This document shows, one piece after another, positions 40,455 through 48,188 of a DNA stretch of 48,188 nt. The DNA is taken from positions 1-48,188 of the forward strand of contig CAJTNC010000021.1 in the NCBI GenBank assembly GCA_910577955.1, given 5' to 3'. Position numbers and translations under genes: made by a program. The stretch is from an uncultured Lachnospiraceae bacterium. Lineage in GTDB: Bacteria > Bacillota > Clostridia > Lachnospirales > Lachnospiraceae. Position 1 is the stretch's first letter; the number at the start of each line of letters is the position of its first letter. The notes beneath the pieces are model-generated. The model saw only the letters and a program-made list of their open reading frames with translations. It was not told the origin of the DNA and did not search any database.

Positions 40455-41642
40455 ATGGCGAAAAAAGTAGTATTAGCGGGTGCTTGCCGTACTGCAATCG
40501 GTAAAATGGGCGGAGCTTTGGGAAACACTCCGGCGCCTGTACTCGGTTCTATCGTGATTAAGGAAGCGTTAAAGAGAGCCGGCGTACCTGCAGATCAGGT
40601 TGACCATGTTTACATGGGCTGCGTAATTCAGGCGGGACTGGGCCAGAACGTTGCACGTCAGGCATCCATCAAAGCGGGACTTCCTGTGGAGACTCCTGCG
40701 GTGACGGTAAACGTAGTGTGCGGTTCGGGACTTAACTGTGTGAATATGGCTGCTCAGATGATTCAGGCAGGCGACGCTGATATCGTAGTGGCCGGCGGTA
40801 TGGAAAATATGTCCATGGCTCCCTATGCGATGATGAACGGCCGTTACGGCTACAGAATGAACAACGGCACTCTGGTAGATACCATGGTGAACGATGCTCT
40901 GTGGGATGCATTCAACCAGTATCACATGATGATCACTGCGGAAAATATCGCAGATCAGTGGAAACTGACAAGGGAAGAGTTGGACGAGTTTGCAGCGGAC
41001 AGCCAGCAGAAATGTGAAAAGGCGATGAGCGAAGGCAGATTTGACGATGAGATCGTTCCGGTTCCCGTGAAAGTGAAAAAAGATGTTGTTGATTTTGTGA
41101 AGGATGAAGGCCCTCGTCCGGGAACGACCGTGGAGGCGCTGACAAAACTGAAATGCTGCTCCGGCAAGAAAGAAGGCGGCGTGGTAACGGCAGGAAACGC
41201 TTCCGGTATCAATGACGGCGCTGCAGCCATCGTTGTGATGAGTGAAGAGAAGGCGAAAGAGCTGGGCGTAAAGCCGATGGCTACTTTCGTGGCAGGCGCT
41301 CTGGGCGGCGTAGATCCCTCCATCATGGGTATCGGCCCTGTGGCTGCAACCAAAAAAGTGTTGGCTAAGACAGGCCTTAGCGTAGACGATCTGGATCTGA
41401 TCGAAGCAAACGAAGCTTTTGCGGCACAGTCCGTTGCAGTGGCGAAAGAACTGGGCTTCAATTCCGAAAAACTGAATGTAAACGGCGGCGCTATCGCACT
41501 GGGACATCCGGTAGGAGCATCCGGCTGCCGTATCCTTGTAACACTGTTGCATGAGATGGTAAAGAGAGATGCAAAGAAAGGTCTTGCAACGCTTTGTATC
41601 GGCGGCGGTATGGGCTGCGCGACCATCGTGGAAAGAGACTAA
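40455..41642 (+). CDS. thlA: Acetyl-CoA acetyltransferase (thiolase)
   Basis: This is a 395-residue biosynthetic thiolase. The nucleophile is Cys89 in NVVCGSGL. The second active-site His is in GHPVGASGCR near residue 350, and the acid/base Cys is in CIGGGMG near residue 380. It condenses two acetyl-CoA to acetoacetyl-CoA, the first step to butyryl-CoA. AACGGAGGG precedes the ATG. It heads the operon under a strong promoter and a Rex-like operator. A strong hairpin without U-tract separates it from crt, so its mRNA level may differ from that of the genes behind it. Confidence 0.96.
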   Translation: MAKKVVLAGACRTAIGKMGGALGNTPAPVLGSIVIKEALKRAGVPADQVDHVYMGCVIQAGLGQNVARQASIKAGLPVETPAVTVNVVCGSGLNCVNMAAQMIQAGDADIVVAGGMENMSMAPYAMMNGRYGYRMNNGTLVDTMVNDALWDAFNQYHMMITAENIADQWKLTREELDEFAADSQQKCEKAMSEGRFDDEIVPVPVKVKKDVVDFVKDEGPRPGTTVEALTKLKCCSGKKEGGVVTAGNASGINDGAAAIVVMSEEKAKELGVKPMATFVAGALGGVDPSIMGIGPVAATKKVLAKTGLSVDDLDLIEANEAFAAQSVAVAKELGFNSEKLNVNGGAIALGHPVGASGCRILVTLLHEMVKRDAKKGLATLCIGGGMGCATIVERD

Positions 41643-41668
41643 AAGTCTTTGATGAAAGAGAAAGTCAG

Positions 41669-41699
41669 ATACCGGGAAGCATTTACGGCTTCCCGGTAT
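41669..41699 (+). promoter_or_regulatory. Intercistronic hairpin between thl and crt
   Basis: ATACCGGGAAGC (41669-41680) pairs perfectly over 12 bases with GCTTCCCGGTAT (41688-41699) around an ATTTACG loop. TCGAGCGTTT follows, so there is no proper U-tract. It may be a partial terminator or an mRNA processing and stability element. Confidence 0.78.
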
Positions 41700-41755
41700 T
41701 CGAGCGTTTATCAGATGGGATAGTTCCCGAATAATAATGATAAGGAGAGAATACC

Positions 41756-42541
41756 ATGGAATTTGTTTTGTATGAAGTAAACGGTCAGGTCGGCACCATC
41801 ACGATCAATCGTGAAAAGGCATTGAACGCGTTGAATTCGGCTGTGTTGGATGAACTGAATGCGACTCTTGACGCGGTGGATCTGAACGAGGTGAGATGTC
41901 TGATCTTAACCGGCGCAGGCACGAAATCCTTTGTGGCAGGGGCTGACATCGGCGAGATGAGCACGCTGACAAAGGCGGAAGGAGAAGCCTTCGGCAAGAA
42001 AGGCAACGATGTGTTCAGAAAGCTTGAAACTTTCCCGATCCCGGTGATCGCTGCGGTAAACGGTTTTGCACTGGGGGGCGGCTGCGAAATTTCCATGAGC
42101 TGCGATATCCGTATCTGTTCCGACAATGCGGTATTCGGACAGCCGGAGGTGGGCCTCGGCATTACACCCGGTTTCGGCGGCACCCAGAGATTAGCGCGTC
42201 TGGTGAGCCCCGGCATGGCGAAACAGCTGATCTACACGGCGAGAAATATCAAGGCTGACGAAGCTCTCCGGATCGGACTTGTGAACGCTGTTTATCCTCA
42301 GGAAGAGCTGATGGCGGCTGCACAGAAGATGGCGGCAGGCATTGCTAAGAACGCGCCCATCGCTGTGCGGAACTGCAAGAAAGCAATCAATGACGGATTG
42401 GAAGTAAATATGGACGAAGCTATCGTAATAGAAGAAAAACTCTTCGGCGATTGCTTTGAGACGGAAGACCAGAGATACGGCATGGCATTCTTCCTTGACA
42501 GAAACAAAGAGAAAGTGAAAGAGCCGTTCAAAAACTGTTAA
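41756..42541 (+). CDS. crt: 3-hydroxybutyryl-CoA dehydratase (crotonase)
   Basis: This 261-residue enoyl-CoA hydratase/isomerase-family enzyme has the oxyanion-hole segments FVAGADIGEM near residue 61 and GFALGGGCEISMSCD near residue 103. Catalytic Glu residues are expected in GGGCE and in FGQPEVGLGITPG near residue 127. It dehydrates 3-hydroxybutyryl-CoA to crotonyl-CoA. It lies between thl and hbd, which settles its role. The start follows AAGGAGAGAATACC. Confidence 0.95.
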   Translation: MEFVLYEVNGQVGTITINREKALNALNSAVLDELNATLDAVDLNEVRCLILTGAGTKSFVAGADIGEMSTLTKAEGEAFGKKGNDVFRKLETFPIPVIAAVNGFALGGGCEISMSCDIRICSDNAVFGQPEVGLGITPGFGGTQRLARLVSPGMAKQLIYTARNIKADEALRIGLVNAVYPQEELMAAAQKMAAGIAKNAPIAVRNCKKAINDGLEVNMDEAIVIEEKLFGDCFETEDQRYGMAFFLDRNKEKVKEPFKNC

Positions 42542-42586
42542 ATTAACATATTAAAATATCACTATATCAAACAGGAGGATCAAAAA

Positions 42587-43426
42587 ATGAAGGTAGGTAT
42601 TATTGGCGCTGGTACAATGGGTTCCGGTATTGCACAGGCATTCGCAATGACTGACGGCTACGAAGTATGCCTTTGCGATATCAAGGAAGAGTACGCGGAA
42701 GGCGGCAAAGCGAAAATTCAGAAGAACATGAATTTCCTTGTGGGCAAAGAGAAGATCACACAGGAAAAAGCTGACGAGATCATGGGCAAGATCACCACAG
42801 GCTTAAACGCTATCTGCACAGACTGCGACCTGATCGTGGAAGTTGCTCTGGAAAATCTGGAGATCAAGCAGAAAATCTTTACCGAGCTGATGGGCATCGT
42901 GAAAAAGGACTGCATGTTTGCTTCCAACACTTCCTCTCTCTCCATCACGAAGATCGGCGAGGGGTTAGATCGTCCGATGATCGGCATGCATTTCTTCAAT
43001 CCTGCTGACAGAATGAAGCTGGTAGAGGTGATCAAGGGCGAAAACACACCTCAGGAAATGGTGGACAAAATCGTGGCAATCTCCAAAGAGATCGGCAAGA
43101 CTCCCGTAGAAGTTAAGGAAGCTCCGGGCTTTGTTGTAAACAGGATTCTGATCCCGATGATCAATGAAGCGATCGGCGTTCTGGATGCGGGAACAGCTTC
43201 CGCAGAAGATATCGACGTGGCTATGCAGCTCGGCGCGTCCCACCCGATGGGCCCTCTGCATCTCGGAGATTTGATTGGTCTGGACATCTGCCTCGCTATC
43301 ATGGAAGTGCTCTACACAGAGACAAAGGATGAGAAGTATGCTCCCCAGCCGCTTCTGAAGAAGATGGTAGAAGAGAAGAAACTGGGCAGAAAGACCGGCG
43401 TTGGTTTCTTTGATTACTCTAAATAA
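42587..43426 (+). CDS. hbd: 3-hydroxybutyryl-CoA dehydrogenase
   Basis: This 279-residue enzyme has the NAD(P) motif GIIGAGTMGSGIAQAF at the N-terminus. The catalytic His-Glu pair is expected in the MIGMHFFNPADRMKLVEVI region near residue 130, and NRILIPMINEA near residue 185 is in the helical C-terminal domain. It reduces acetoacetyl-CoA to 3-hydroxybutyryl-CoA. ACAGGAGGATC precedes the ATG, 45 bases after crt. Confidence 0.95.
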   Translation: MKVGIIGAGTMGSGIAQAFAMTDGYEVCLCDIKEEYAEGGKAKIQKNMNFLVGKEKITQEKADEIMGKITTGLNAICTDCDLIVEVALENLEIKQKIFTELMGIVKKDCMFASNTSSLSITKIGEGLDRPMIGMHFFNPADRMKLVEVIKGENTPQEMVDKIVAISKEIGKTPVEVKEAPGFVVNRILIPMINEAIGVLDAGTASAEDIDVAMQLGASHPMGPLHLGDLIGLDICLAIMEVLYTETKDEKYAPQPLLKKMVEEKKLGRKTGVGFFDYSK

Positions 43427-43459
43427 GACAAAAATATTATTAAATGGAGGAAATAAATC

Positions 43460-44626
43460 ATGGATTTTTCTTTATCTAAAAAACATGAAATGGCAAGAAC
43501 TCTTTTCAGAGAATTTGCTGAAAAAGAGGTAAAGCCTTTGGCGCAGGAGGTTGACGAGACAGAAGAATTCCCCCGCGCTACCGTTGAGAAGATGGCAAAG
43601 GCAGGTTTTATGGGTATTCCGATTCCGAAGGAGTACGGCGGACAGGGCTGCGACGTGCTGACTTACGCTATGTGCGTGGAAGAACTTTCGAAAGTCTGCG
43701 GTACAACAGGCGTTATTGTTTCCGCACACACATCTCTTTGCTGCGATCCGATCCTGACATACGGTACGGAAGAGCAGAAACAGAAATATCTTCCTGATCT
43801 GGCTGCGGGCCGCAAGATCGGCGCATTCGGCCTCACAGAGCCCGGCGCAGGTACCGACGCTCAGGGACAGCAGACAAAGGCTGTTCTGGAAGGCGACGAG
43901 TGGGTGTTAAACGGCTCCAAGATCTTTATCACAAACGGTAAGGAAGCGGATGTCTATGTGATCATCGCCGTGACAGGCGTTGTTGAAAAGCGCGGCAGAA
44001 AGCAGAAAGAGATCTCTGCATTTATCGTAGAGAAGGGAACACCGGGCTTCACCTTCGGCACAAAGGAAAAGAAGATGGGTATCCGCGGTTCTTCTACATA
44101 TGAATTGATCTTCACAGACTGCCGTATCCCGAAAGAGAACATCCTCGGCCAGCAGGGCAAGGGCTTCGGTATCGCGATGCATACGCTGGACGGCGGACGT
44201 ATCGGTATCGCTGCACAGGCGTTGGGTCTCGGCGAGGGCGCTCTTGAGAGAACCATCGACTATGTAAAAGAGAGAAAGCAGTTTGGACGCAGCATTGCAC
44301 AGTTCCAGAATACACAGTTCCAGCTTGCCGATATGGCGACAAAGGCACAGGCTGCACAGCTCCTTGTCTACAAAGCGGCGGCTACAAAAGACCAGTACAC
44401 AAAGGATCACAAGACTGCTTACGGCGTAGAGGCAGCTATGGCGAAACTGTACGCGGCAGAGATGGCAATGGAAGTTACCACAAAGGCAGTACAGCTTCAC
44501 GGCGGCTACGGCTACACGAGAGAGTACGACGTAGAGCGCATGATGCGCGACGCAAAGATCACCGAGATCTACGAGGGAACATCCGAAGTGCAGAGAATGG
44601 TCATTTCCGCGGCATTGCTTAAGTAA
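43460..44626 (+). CDS. bcd: Butyryl-CoA dehydrogenase
   Basis: This 388-residue acyl-CoA dehydrogenase has FGLTEPGAGTDAQGQQT near residue 123, the FAD-binding and dimer segment QLHGGYGYTREYDVER near residue 340, and the catalytic Glu in EIYEGTSEVQR near residue 368. It reduces crotonyl-CoA to butyryl-CoA with EtfAB, encoded next. In clostridia this complex couples crotonyl-CoA reduction to ferredoxin reduction by electron bifurcation. AATGGAGGAAATAA precedes the ATG. A hairpin covers its stop codon. Confidence 0.96.
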   Translation: MDFSLSKKHEMARTLFREFAEKEVKPLAQEVDETEEFPRATVEKMAKAGFMGIPIPKEYGGQGCDVLTYAMCVEELSKVCGTTGVIVSAHTSLCCDPILTYGTEEQKQKYLPDLAAGRKIGAFGLTEPGAGTDAQGQQTKAVLEGDEWVLNGSKIFITNGKEADVYVIIAVTGVVEKRGRKQKEISAFIVEKGTPGFTFGTKEKKMGIRGSSTYELIFTDCRIPKENILGQQGKGFGIAMHTLDGGRIGIAAQALGLGEGALERTIDYVKERKQFGRSIAQFQNTQFQLADMATKAQAAQLLVYKAAATKDQYTKDHKTAYGVEAAMAKLYAAEMAMEVTTKAVQLHGGYGYTREYDVERMMRDAKITEIYEGTSEVQRMVISAALLK

Positions 44627-44646
44627 GACGGCAAGCTCCGTCTTAC
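44623..44646 (+). promoter_or_regulatory. Hairpin over the bcd stop codon
   Basis: GTAAGACGG (44623-44631) pairs with CCGTCTTAC (44638-44646) around a CAAGCT loop. The bcd stop codon TAA (44624-44626) lies in the left arm. No U-tract follows. It probably affects mRNA stability between bcd and etfB. Confidence 0.65.
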
Positions 44647-44686
44647 GCATTGATAGAAAAGAAAATAAAAAAGGAGAGAAATTACA

Positions 44687-45469
44687 ATGAAAATTGTTGT
44701 TTGTGTAAAACAGGTGCCTGATACAAAGGGCGGCGTAAAATTCAATCCCGATGGTACGCTGGACCGTGGCGCAATGCTTGCTATCATGAATCCTGACGAC
44801 AAGGCAGGTCTGGAAGCAGCTCTTAGATTAAAAGATCAGTACGGAGCGGAAGTTACTGTTGTGACAATGGGACTGCCGAAAGCGGAAGAAGTGCTCCGTG
44901 AGGCGCTTGCTATGGGCGCTGACAAAGGTATCCTTGTGACAGACAGAGTGCTGGGCGGTGCGGATACATGGGCTACATCCCAGACACTGGCAGGCGCGAT
45001 CCGCAATCTGGAATACGATCTGATCATCACAGGCCGTCAGGCTATCGACGGAGATACCGCGCAGGTTGGTCCTCAGATTTCCGAGCATCTTGACATTCCT
45101 GTCATCAGCTATGCGCAGGACATCAAGATCGAGGGGGACAGTGTGATCGTACAGCGTCAGTATGACGACAGATACCATGTATTGAAAGCGCAGATGCCCT
45201 GCCTGATCACAGCACTGGCTGAACTCAATGAGCCTCGTTATATGACGCCCGGCGGAATTTTTGATGCGTATGATGCAGAGATTACCGTATGGGGCAGAGC
45301 TGATCTGAAAGATGTAGAGGATTCTAACCTCGGTCTGAAAGGTTCTCCGACACAGATCGCAAGAGCTTCCGACAAGGTGAGAAAGGGAGCGGGCGAGAAG
45401 GTGACTCTCGGTGTTGCGGAATCCGTTGACTACATCGTCGATAAGCTGAAAGTTAAACACGTCATCTAA
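44687..45469 (+). CDS. etfB: Electron transfer flavoprotein beta subunit
   Basis: This 260-residue EtfB shows VCVKQVPDTK at the start, MNPDDKAGLEAALRLKD near residue 35, the nucleotide-binding ALAMGADKGILVTD near residue 83 and the GRQAIDGDTAQVGPQ signature near residue 116. It pairs with EtfA and carries electrons between NADH, ferredoxin and Bcd. AAAGGAGAGAAATTAC precedes the ATG. Confidence 0.96.
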   Translation: MKIVVCVKQVPDTKGGVKFNPDGTLDRGAMLAIMNPDDKAGLEAALRLKDQYGAEVTVVTMGLPKAEEVLREALAMGADKGILVTDRVLGGADTWATSQTLAGAIRNLEYDLIITGRQAIDGDTAQVGPQISEHLDIPVISYAQDIKIEGDSVIVQRQYDDRYHVLKAQMPCLITALAELNEPRYMTPGGIFDAYDAEITVWGRADLKDVEDSNLGLKGSPTQIARASDKVRKGAGEKVTLGVAESVDYIVDKLKVKHVI

Positions 45470-45504
45470 TGAACGTAATGCTAAAATAAATGGAGGTTCA
45501 AACA

Positions 45505-46548
45505 ATGAATATTCAAGATTATAAAGGAGTATTTGTCTTTGCCCAGCAGGTAGACAATGTACTCAGCGGTATTGCTTTGGAATTGGTAGGCAAGGGAAAA
45601 GACCTTGCAAAAGATCTGGGCGTGGATGTGACGGCTGTTCTTGTGGGTTCCGGCGTGGCTTCTCTGGCGGATGAACTGGCTGAATACGGCGCTGACAAAG
45701 TGATCGTTGTAGACGATCCTGAACTGAAAGAATACAGAACAGAGCCTTACGCACATGCGCTGGCATCTGTGATCAACGAATACAAGCCCGATATCTTCCT
45801 GATCGGCGCTACAGCTATCGGACGTGATCTCGGCCCTCGTGTATCCGCGAGGATCCACACGGGTCTGACGGCAGACTGTACACAGCTTGAGATCGGTGAT
45901 TTCCCGATCAATCCGATTCCGGGCAGAGAGCAGCTTCACAATCAGCTGTTGATGACCCGTCCGGCATTCGGCGGAAATACCATCGCTACGATCGCATGTC
46001 CCGAGTTCCGTCCCCAGATGGCTACGGTTCGTCCGGGCGTTATGCAGAAAGCGCCCAGAGAGGCCGGCAGAAAAGCGGAAGTGATCAACTACAATCCGGG
46101 ATTCACACCTGATAACAAGTATGTGGAGATTCTTGAAGTGGTTAAAGCTGTCTCTGACACCGTGGATATCATGGATGCGAAGATTCTTGTATCCGGCGGC
46201 CGCGGCGTTGGAAGTTCCGAAAACTTTAAGATCCTTGAGGATCTGGCGGCAGTGTTGGATGCTACGGTAAGCTGCTCCCGTGCGGTTGTGGATGCGGGCT
46301 GGAAGCCGAAAGATCTGCAGGTTGGTCAGACAGGTAAGACCGTTCGCCCGAACGTATACTTTGCAATCGGTATCTCCGGTGCAATCCAGCATCTGGCAGG
46401 TATGGAAGAGTCCGACATCATTGTTGCAATCAACAAGGATGAGACGGCTCCGATCTTTGACGTAGCTGACTATGGTATCGTAGGCGATTTGAATAAGATC
46501 GTTCCGGCTCTGACAGAGAAGCTGAAAGAGGCTATTGCGAACAAGTAA
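45505..46548 (+). CDS. etfA: Electron transfer flavoprotein alpha subunit
   Basis: This 347-residue EtfA has an N-terminal domain (about 1-195) and the FAD-binding C-terminal domain with VSGGRGVGSSENF near residue 230, CSRAVVDAGW near residue 258, QVGQTGKTVRPNVYFAIGIS near residue 272 and INKDETAPIFDVADYGIVGD near residue 310. It is the partner of EtfB and Bcd. An ATG five codons upstream (45490) is in frame, but GGAGG lies between them, so 45505 is the start. This is the last gene of the operon. No butyryl-CoA:acetate transferase or butyrate kinase gene is in the window. Confidence 0.95.
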   Translation: MNIQDYKGVFVFAQQVDNVLSGIALELVGKGKDLAKDLGVDVTAVLVGSGVASLADELAEYGADKVIVVDDPELKEYRTEPYAHALASVINEYKPDIFLIGATAIGRDLGPRVSARIHTGLTADCTQLEIGDFPINPIPGREQLHNQLLMTRPAFGGNTIATIACPEFRPQMATVRPGVMQKAPREAGRKAEVINYNPGFTPDNKYVEILEVVKAVSDTVDIMDAKILVSGGRGVGSSENFKILEDLAAVLDATVSCSRAVVDAGWKPKDLQVGQTGKTVRPNVYFAIGISGAIQHLAGMEESDIIVAINKDETAPIFDVADYGIVGDLNKIVPALTEKLKEAIANK

Positions 46549-46580
46549 GCTGAATCTGAAAAATATGATAAAGTAAAAAT

Positions 46581-46626
46581 AAATTTGGCTGTATGGCGTA
46601 AAGCTGTACAGCCAAATTTTGTTTTA
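46581..46626 (+). terminator. Terminator of the butyrate operon
   Basis: AAATTTGGCTGTA (46581-46593) pairs perfectly over 13 bases with TACAGCCAAATTT (46607-46619). TGTTTTAG follows; the A-run of the left arm makes the right end U-rich. Confidence 0.88.
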
Positions 46627-46654
46627 GATTAAAGCCACATGGCCGCAAAACCGA

Positions 46655-46683
46655 TTGCAAAAATACTCAAAAAATGTTAATAT
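46655..46683 (+). promoter_or_regulatory. Candidate promoter of the orphan binding-protein gene
   Basis: TTGCAA (46655-46660) and TAATAT (46678-46683) are 17 bases apart, about 37 bases before the ATG. The -10 box is weak, so this is tentative. Confidence 0.4.
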
Positions 46684-46719
46684 AAATTGCTAAAATTTAT
46701 ATTGAGTGGAGAGAGAGTT

Positions 46720-47961
46720 ATGAAGAGAAAAAGCAGCATATGGCTCCCGGCACTTCTGTTGGCGGTACTTCTGACCGGATGTCAAAGCAACGGCCTTGAT
46801 GCTTTGGAAGATGACCGGACTTCCGATTCTGGCACAGTCAGTCTGACTGTCTGGGGTGCTGAGGAAGACGAAGAATTGCTCCGTCAGATCATTGACGGAT
46901 TTGAAGCCCAATATCAGGGGCAGGCGGATTTTCAGATTACCTATGAACCTCAAAGCGAGAGCCACTGTATGGACGCACTGATGGCAGATCTGGAAAACGG
47001 CGCGGATGTATTTGCCTTTGCGGATGATCAGTTAAACACTCTGGTTGCCGCAGGCGCACTGGAACCCGTAGAGAATGCGGACGTTGTCAAAAGTTCCAAT
47101 CTGCCTGAAGCTGTTCTGGCGGCATCCGTAAATGATACGCTTTACGCCCTGCCGCTGACTGCGGACAATGGTTATTTTCTATATTATAATAAGCAGTATT
47201 TTTCAGAGCAGGATATTGCGTCTTTTGACCGGATGCTGGAGATTGCCGCGGAACATGAGAAAAAAGTTTCTATGGAATGGTCTTCGGGATGGTATGTTTA
47301 TTCTCTTTTTGGAAATACCGGGCTCACGGTAGGATTGAACGATGACGGAATCACCAATTACTGTACCTGGAACAGCACGGAGGGAGATATCAAAGGGATC
47401 GATGTGGCAAGATCCATGCAGAACATGGCTCTCCATCCGGGGTTCATGAGTACCGATGACGCCGGATTTGTCGACGGCGTAAAAAATCATACGATTATCG
47501 CGGGAATCAACGGCGTGTGGAATGCCGTGGCTGTGGAACAGGCATGGGGTAAAAATTTCGGCGCCGCAAAACTCCCTTCTTATTCCTGTGCCGGGCAGCA
47601 GGTCCAGATGGCATCGTTCTCCGGCTATAAACTGATCGGCGTAAACGCTTATTCCGAAAACTGGGACTGGGCATCAAAACTGGCGGAATGGATCGCAAAT
47701 GAGGAAAACCAGAAACTTCGCTTTACCCTTCGCGGACAGGGACCATCCAACACGAATGCGGCCGCATCTGAAGAAGTACAAAGCGCTCCCGCTATCACCG
47801 CACTGTTGGAACAGTCGGAATATTCCTGTCTGCAGCGTATCGGCGGGAATTACTGGGATCCTGTAAGCGCTTTTACCGCAGATATCCTTTCCGGAAATCC
47901 CTCCGGCAAAAGCCTTCAGGAGAGACTTGATACCATGGTGGAAGGAATTACAGCCCCGTGA
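46720..47961 (+). CDS. Orphan extracellular solute-binding lipoprotein, family 1
   Basis: This 413-residue lipoprotein has a basic MKRKSS start, a hydrophobic core and the LLTGC lipobox near residue 21. The two-lobe binding domain includes SLTVWGAEEDEELLRQIIDG near residue 44, ALPLTADNGYFLYYNKQYF near residue 144 and GINGVWNAVAVEQAWG near residue 264, matching sugar binders. No permease follows; a tiny membrane reading frame comes next. It could serve a transporter elsewhere or feed a signalling protein. The ATG follows GAGTGGAGAGAGAG. A longer in-frame reading from a TTG at 46687 lacks a site and would overlap the promoter. Confidence 0.88.
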   Translation: MKRKSSIWLPALLLAVLLTGCQSNGLDALEDDRTSDSGTVSLTVWGAEEDEELLRQIIDGFEAQYQGQADFQITYEPQSESHCMDALMADLENGADVFAFADDQLNTLVAAGALEPVENADVVKSSNLPEAVLAASVNDTLYALPLTADNGYFLYYNKQYFSEQDIASFDRMLEIAAEHEKKVSMEWSSGWYVYSLFGNTGLTVGLNDDGITNYCTWNSTEGDIKGIDVARSMQNMALHPGFMSTDDAGFVDGVKNHTIIAGINGVWNAVAVEQAWGKNFGAAKLPSYSCAGQQVQMASFSGYKLIGVNAYSENWDWASKLAEWIANEENQKLRFTLRGQGPSNTNAAASEEVQSAPAITALLEQSEYSCLQRIGGNYWDPVSAFTADILSGNPSGKSLQERLDTMVEGITAP

Positions 47962-48034
47962 TATTTGGAATATTTATTCTTCGATACGCCGGCAATACGG
48001 GTGTTAATATCAGATTTTAAAGGAGTATCCGATC

Positions 48035-48136
48035 ATGAAAGATATCAGTTTAAAACAGCGTTTGATCTTACCGATCGCTCTTTTGGGGATTGTGGCACTA
48101 TTGTCCAATATCCTTTCCATTATCAATATTCACTAG
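48035..48136 (+). pseudogene. 33-codon membrane reading frame, like a cut-off chemoreceptor N-terminus
   Basis: The frame starts at ATG after a good AAAGGAGTATCC and encodes a basic start (MKDISLKQR) and one membrane segment (about 10-32), then stops at TAG (48134-48136). The start resembles the cytoplasmic and first membrane portion of methyl-accepting chemotaxis or related sensor proteins. The stop runs straight into a hairpin. It may be a remnant of a sensor once encoded behind the binding protein, or a genuine small membrane protein. The window ends 52 bases later. Confidence 0.45.
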
Positions 48137-48185
48137 GCGTTTGTGAAACGCCAGAACCCGCATAAATACGGGATTCTTTTTGTCA
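48136..48185 (+). terminator. Paired hairpins ending the last transcript
   Basis: GGCGTTT (48136-48142) pairs with AAACGCC (48146-48152). A second stem, CCCG...CGGG, lies at about 48158-48173 and is followed by ATTCTTTTTGTC. The second has the U-rich end of an intrinsic terminator. Confidence 0.6.
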
Positions 48186-48188
48186 CAA

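Noticed and set aside
40569..41552. 327-codon open frame on the minus strand
   Set aside because: It lies wholly inside the thiolase gene on the opposite strand, reads as Cys/His-rich sequence with no family resemblance, and has no ribosome binding site. It is a shadow of codon bias.
45481..46392. 303-codon open frame on the minus strand
   Set aside because: It is antisense to etfA, with no recognisable domain. Same explanation.

Overview
The window looks like chromosomal DNA of an anaerobic gut Firmicute, most likely a butyrate-forming Lachnospiraceae. This rests on the complete thl-crt-hbd-bcd-etfB-etfA operon with a Rex-like operator, LytS/YesM-type kinases and AraC-type response regulators beside sugar ABC transporters, Gram-positive lipoproteins with LxxC lipoboxes, strong AGGAGG ribosome binding sites, and intermediate GC. 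I see no rRNA, tRNA, CRISPR array, insertion sequence or phage. The species assignment is an inference.

Layout. (1) 63-1666: a DegV protein and a convergent short-chain dehydrogenase that share a terminator. (2) 2027-3778: a secreted SH3b-NlpC/P60 cell-wall hydrolase with a clear promoter and terminator. (3) 4023-13679: a glycan operon with a GH94 phosphorylase closest to N,N'-diacetylchitobiose phosphorylase, a phosphohexomutase, a sensor kinase, a binding protein, two permeases and a response regulator. Together these would import and phosphorolyse a GlcNAc disaccharide. (4) 13877-17378: a divergent TetR regulator facing a PTS IIBC and a 6-phospho-beta-glucosidase. (5) 17676-20702: a PadR-controlled envelope module (HAAS/DUF1700, DUF4097, a small membrane protein, a YbjQ-family protein) with two operators. 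(6) 20786-21971: an oxidoreductase and a shrunken TauE/SafE remnant. (7) 22182-29555: a second sugar ABC system with an AraC regulator and three esterases, probably for an esterified oligosaccharide, followed by an iron alcohol dehydrogenase (29710-30885).

(8) 31061-39725 is the accessory region and the most interesting part. A consensus promoter drives three small helical proteins, then a 1685-residue Rhs/YD-repeat protein with a helical N-terminus and an unrelated, AT-rich C-terminal domain. These are followed by a membrane-anchored probable immunity protein and a frameshifted membrane glycerophosphodiesterase gene. I read this as a contact-dependent toxin cassette, probably exported by a type VIIb system through WXG100/YwqH-like partners. 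The C-terminal domain has an ordered His...Asn-Asn-Cys signature that could be a permuted papain-like enzyme. I cannot name its family.

(9) 39793-46548: long-form hibernation promoting factor and the butyryl-CoA synthesis operon. (10) 46720-48136: an orphan solute-binding lipoprotein and a 33-codon reading frame that resembles the start of a chemoreceptor and ends at a stop followed by hairpins.

Several operons carry strong hairpins without U-tracts between genes (after both transporter binding proteins, between thl and crt, and at the bcd stop). These probably set unequal expression within the operons.
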